Assembly (NCBI GenBank): GCA_021298655.1 | Contig: JAJTFK010000006.1 | Span: 1 to 52,919, forward strand | Reading direction: 5' to 3' | DNA length: 52,919 nt | From: Cryomorphaceae bacterium | Lineage (GTDB): Bacteria; Bacteroidota; Bacteroidia; Flavobacteriales; Schleiferiaceae | In this document: positions 51,705 to 52,919 of the stretch, piece by piece | How the letters are laid out: each line of letters starts with the position of its first letter | How positions within the stretch are numbered: the stretch's first letter is position 1 | The notes under the pieces: generated by a model | What the model saw: the letters and a program-made list of their open reading frames with translations, nothing else | The model's database searches: none | Told to the model about the DNA's origin: nothing | Position numbers and translations under genes: made by a program

Positions 51705-52865
51705 TCAGGCCAAGCGTTTGGCCACGATAAATACGTGGTTGGTGCTCCCGGCCAAGCGAGTGGCGAACAAAAAGCGTTCCGAATCTTCGCCGATGCGGTG
51801 CCGGGCGCGGAGGCTGTCTGCGCGTTCGGGAAAAGCCCGGCAAACGACGCTGGCCTTCGCGACGTCGGTCGGCATCCGGCTGTGGGTCGACTCAACGGCA
51901 AAAATCCGGCAACCGGGTATGCTGCGGTATTCGTTGGACGTAAACAGGCGGCTATCGGGGTGGAGCCCCAACAGCTGGTGGGCCTGGGCCCAAGACGGAG
52001 CGCCGCCCGACGCAACGAGCACCGAATCGGGGTCGTACAGGAAGGCATCCACCGACCTTGCCGTTTCGGGATGGACTGCGGGCCGTGTTGGCCACCGGAG
52101 GATTTCCTGTCCCATCTCGTCGACCGCTACCGCGAAGATGCTGGGGTTGGCCGATTTCGAATCGGGGATCCGAACAACCAGTTCCTTGACTTCGCGGCGG
52201 TAGCTCACGTACGCGAGTTCGGCGGCATCGGGGAACCACTGGGCAACCTGCGCTGCATCGAGCATTGGGGACAGCTTGAGGACAACTTCGCGGCCCCAGC
52301 TGCGCCAGGTGGCTAGGTGTTTTTGGGGATTTGGCGCGCCCAAATCCGCCAGCGGAAGCCGTCCCGTAGTGCTTCTTCGCGACGGATCCACGTACACCCA
52401 ATCAAAGGTATTGGGCGCAAAGTGCTGGTTTTCGGCGGAGTCCGCTATCACGCGTCGGCCGCGTCCCCGGCCGTTCCATTCCAGAAGGTGCGCCAAGTGG
52501 GGGTCGGGCTCGACCGCGGTAACCCGGGCGCCTGCCTGTTCCAGTCCCCAGGAGTCGATGCCGCTCCCGCCGGTCGCGTCCAGCGCATGGGGTTCGACGA
52601 TCGGGATCAGGGATTTAAGCCATAATCCGCGCCAAAGTGCGGTAGCCTGCGAGCTTGCTTGTTCGGCATTGACTGCGGGCGGCGGCGCGAATTCAGGATC
52701 GGCCATCAGCAAGGGCCACTTTGCGGTATAGGCCTCGTGGTGCATGAGCCAATCCTTCTCGGCCGTTTGTAGATTCAGTGCGCCCCAGTGGAGCGGCCAG
52801 GTCGAGCGCGGACCTTTGCGCGCCAGATGCGCGGCGGCTTCGCGAAGTATTTCGGGCCGAATCAT
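51705..52865 (-). CDS. Class I SAM-dependent methyltransferase with THUMP-like domain
   Basis: 386 residues. The N-terminal helical region (RPEILREAAAHLARKGP) precedes a Rossmann methyltransferase with ALDATGGSGIDSWGLEQ (SAM loop, about 98-114), VTAVEPDPHLAHLLEWN and DWVYVDPSRR (catalytic DPSRR motif). A C-terminal ferredoxin/THUMP-like part contains FTSNEYRSIPGCRIF. This is the PG_1098-type Bacteroidota family, presumed to modify RNA; the target is unknown. ATG 52865 is preferred over one six codons upstream because a TTTG box lies 4 nt before it, as at recR and recF. The remaining 54 bp to the window edge hold no further gene. Confidence 0.85.
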   Translation of the reverse strand: MIRPEILREAAAHLARKGPRSTWPLHWGALNLQTAEKDWLMHHEAYTAKWPLLMADPEFAPPPAVNAEQASSQATALWRGLWLKSLIPIVEPHALDATGGSGIDSWGLEQAGARVTAVEPDPHLAHLLEWNGRGRGRRVIADSAENQHFAPNTFDWVYVDPSRRSTTGRLPLADLGAPNPQKHLATWRSWGREVVLKLSPMLDAAQVAQWFPDAAELAYVSYRREVKELVVRIPDSKSANPSIFAVAVDEMGQEILRWPTRPAVHPETARSVDAFLYDPDSVLVASGGAPSWAQAHQLLGLHPDSRLFTSNEYRSIPGCRIFAVESTHSRMPTDVAKASVVCRAFPERADSLRARHRIGEDSERFLFATRLAGSTNHVFIVAKRLA

Positions 52866-52869
52866 GCGG

Positions 52870-52877
52870 CAAAAATC
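52870..52877 (-). promoter_or_regulatory. -7-like box of the methyltransferase gene
   Basis: GATTTTTG on the minus strand, one mismatch from TAnnTTTG, then CCGC and ATG. Same TTTG-N4-ATG geometry as recR, recF and dapF. It supports the start at 52865 but is weak alone. Confidence 0.35.
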
Positions 52878-52919
52878 GTACATAAAGCGCAGGGATTCCG
52901 TGGTTTTACGGTAAATTCG

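Overview
This window looks like chromosome from a Bacteroidota bacterium, most likely Flavobacteriales or a close relative, with an unusually high GC content (about 60-68% in the lines I counted). Four things support this: (1) three large type IX secretion (T9SS) substrates, two with a type A and one with a type B (gliding-motility-associated) C-terminal domain; (2) a GldI-like lipoprotein beside a DHH phosphoesterase; (3) flavobacterial-style gene neighbourhoods (htrA/dapF/GNAT/mltG; recF/DUF721 with TPR/ribH; TPR/DUF368/aroE/DUF349/uvrB); (4) Bacteroidota -7 promoter boxes (TAnnTTTG) with no visible Shine-Dalgarno sequences. I see no tRNA, rRNA, CRISPR array, transposase, integrase or phage gene. 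The window is densely coded; the longest gene-free stretch is about 185 bp, so none exceeds 300 bp.

Layout. 1-1859: end of a TcdA/MoeB-like tRNA-modifying gene downstream of a long GAPDH. 1914-5761: htrA (minus) diverging from dapF-GNAT-mltG (plus). 5758-13218: clpB and a 1593-residue T9SS protein made of repeated jelly-roll modules. 13289-18507: a compact minus-strand run recR - glycosyltransferase - 2-oxoacid dehydrogenase E2 - exonuclease - FAH-family hydrolase. 18536-19972: a Na+/solute symporter. 20023-24870: a secreted subtilase. 24909-28587: a secreted PIG-L deacetylase/GATase-like protein with its own symporter. 28523-33281: minus-strand genes for a YkgJ cysteine-cluster protein, a TlpA-like thioredoxin, a phosphosugar mutase, ribH and a TPR membrane protein. 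33330-34723: recF and a DUF721 gene. 34792-35214: ndk. 35269-37951: DHH phosphoesterase, GldI-like lipoprotein and a cyclophilin-FKBP fusion lipoprotein. 38055-45020: uvrB, DUF349, aroE, DUF368 and TPR, transcribed right to left. 45153-48512: glmM, a low-GC 2OG-Fe(II) oxygenase and a cysteine desulfurase. 48509-52865: a T9SS type B protein and a THUMP-like methyltransferase.

Functional themes are cell-envelope assembly (DapF, MltG, GlmM, DUF368 lipid-carrier recycling, glycosyltransferase), periplasmic and surface folding or proteolysis (HtrA, two PPIase-type lipoproteins, TlpA), DNA metabolism (RecR, RecF, UvrB, exonuclease, DUF721) and the T9SS surface programme (two adhesin-like giants and a subtilase). 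Genes within runs are typically joined by ATGA/GTGA overlaps or gaps of under 30 bp.

I did not find an obvious new defence or mobile system. The observations most worth following are the recurring TTTG-N4-7-ATG arrangement (apparent leaderless transcription, including a back-to-back pair at recR/symporter), the compositionally foreign oxygenase between glmM and the cysteine desulfurase, the paired immunophilin lipoproteins next to a DHH enzyme (one with a lost FKBP tyrosine), and the perfect 21-bp coding repeat in the E2 linker.
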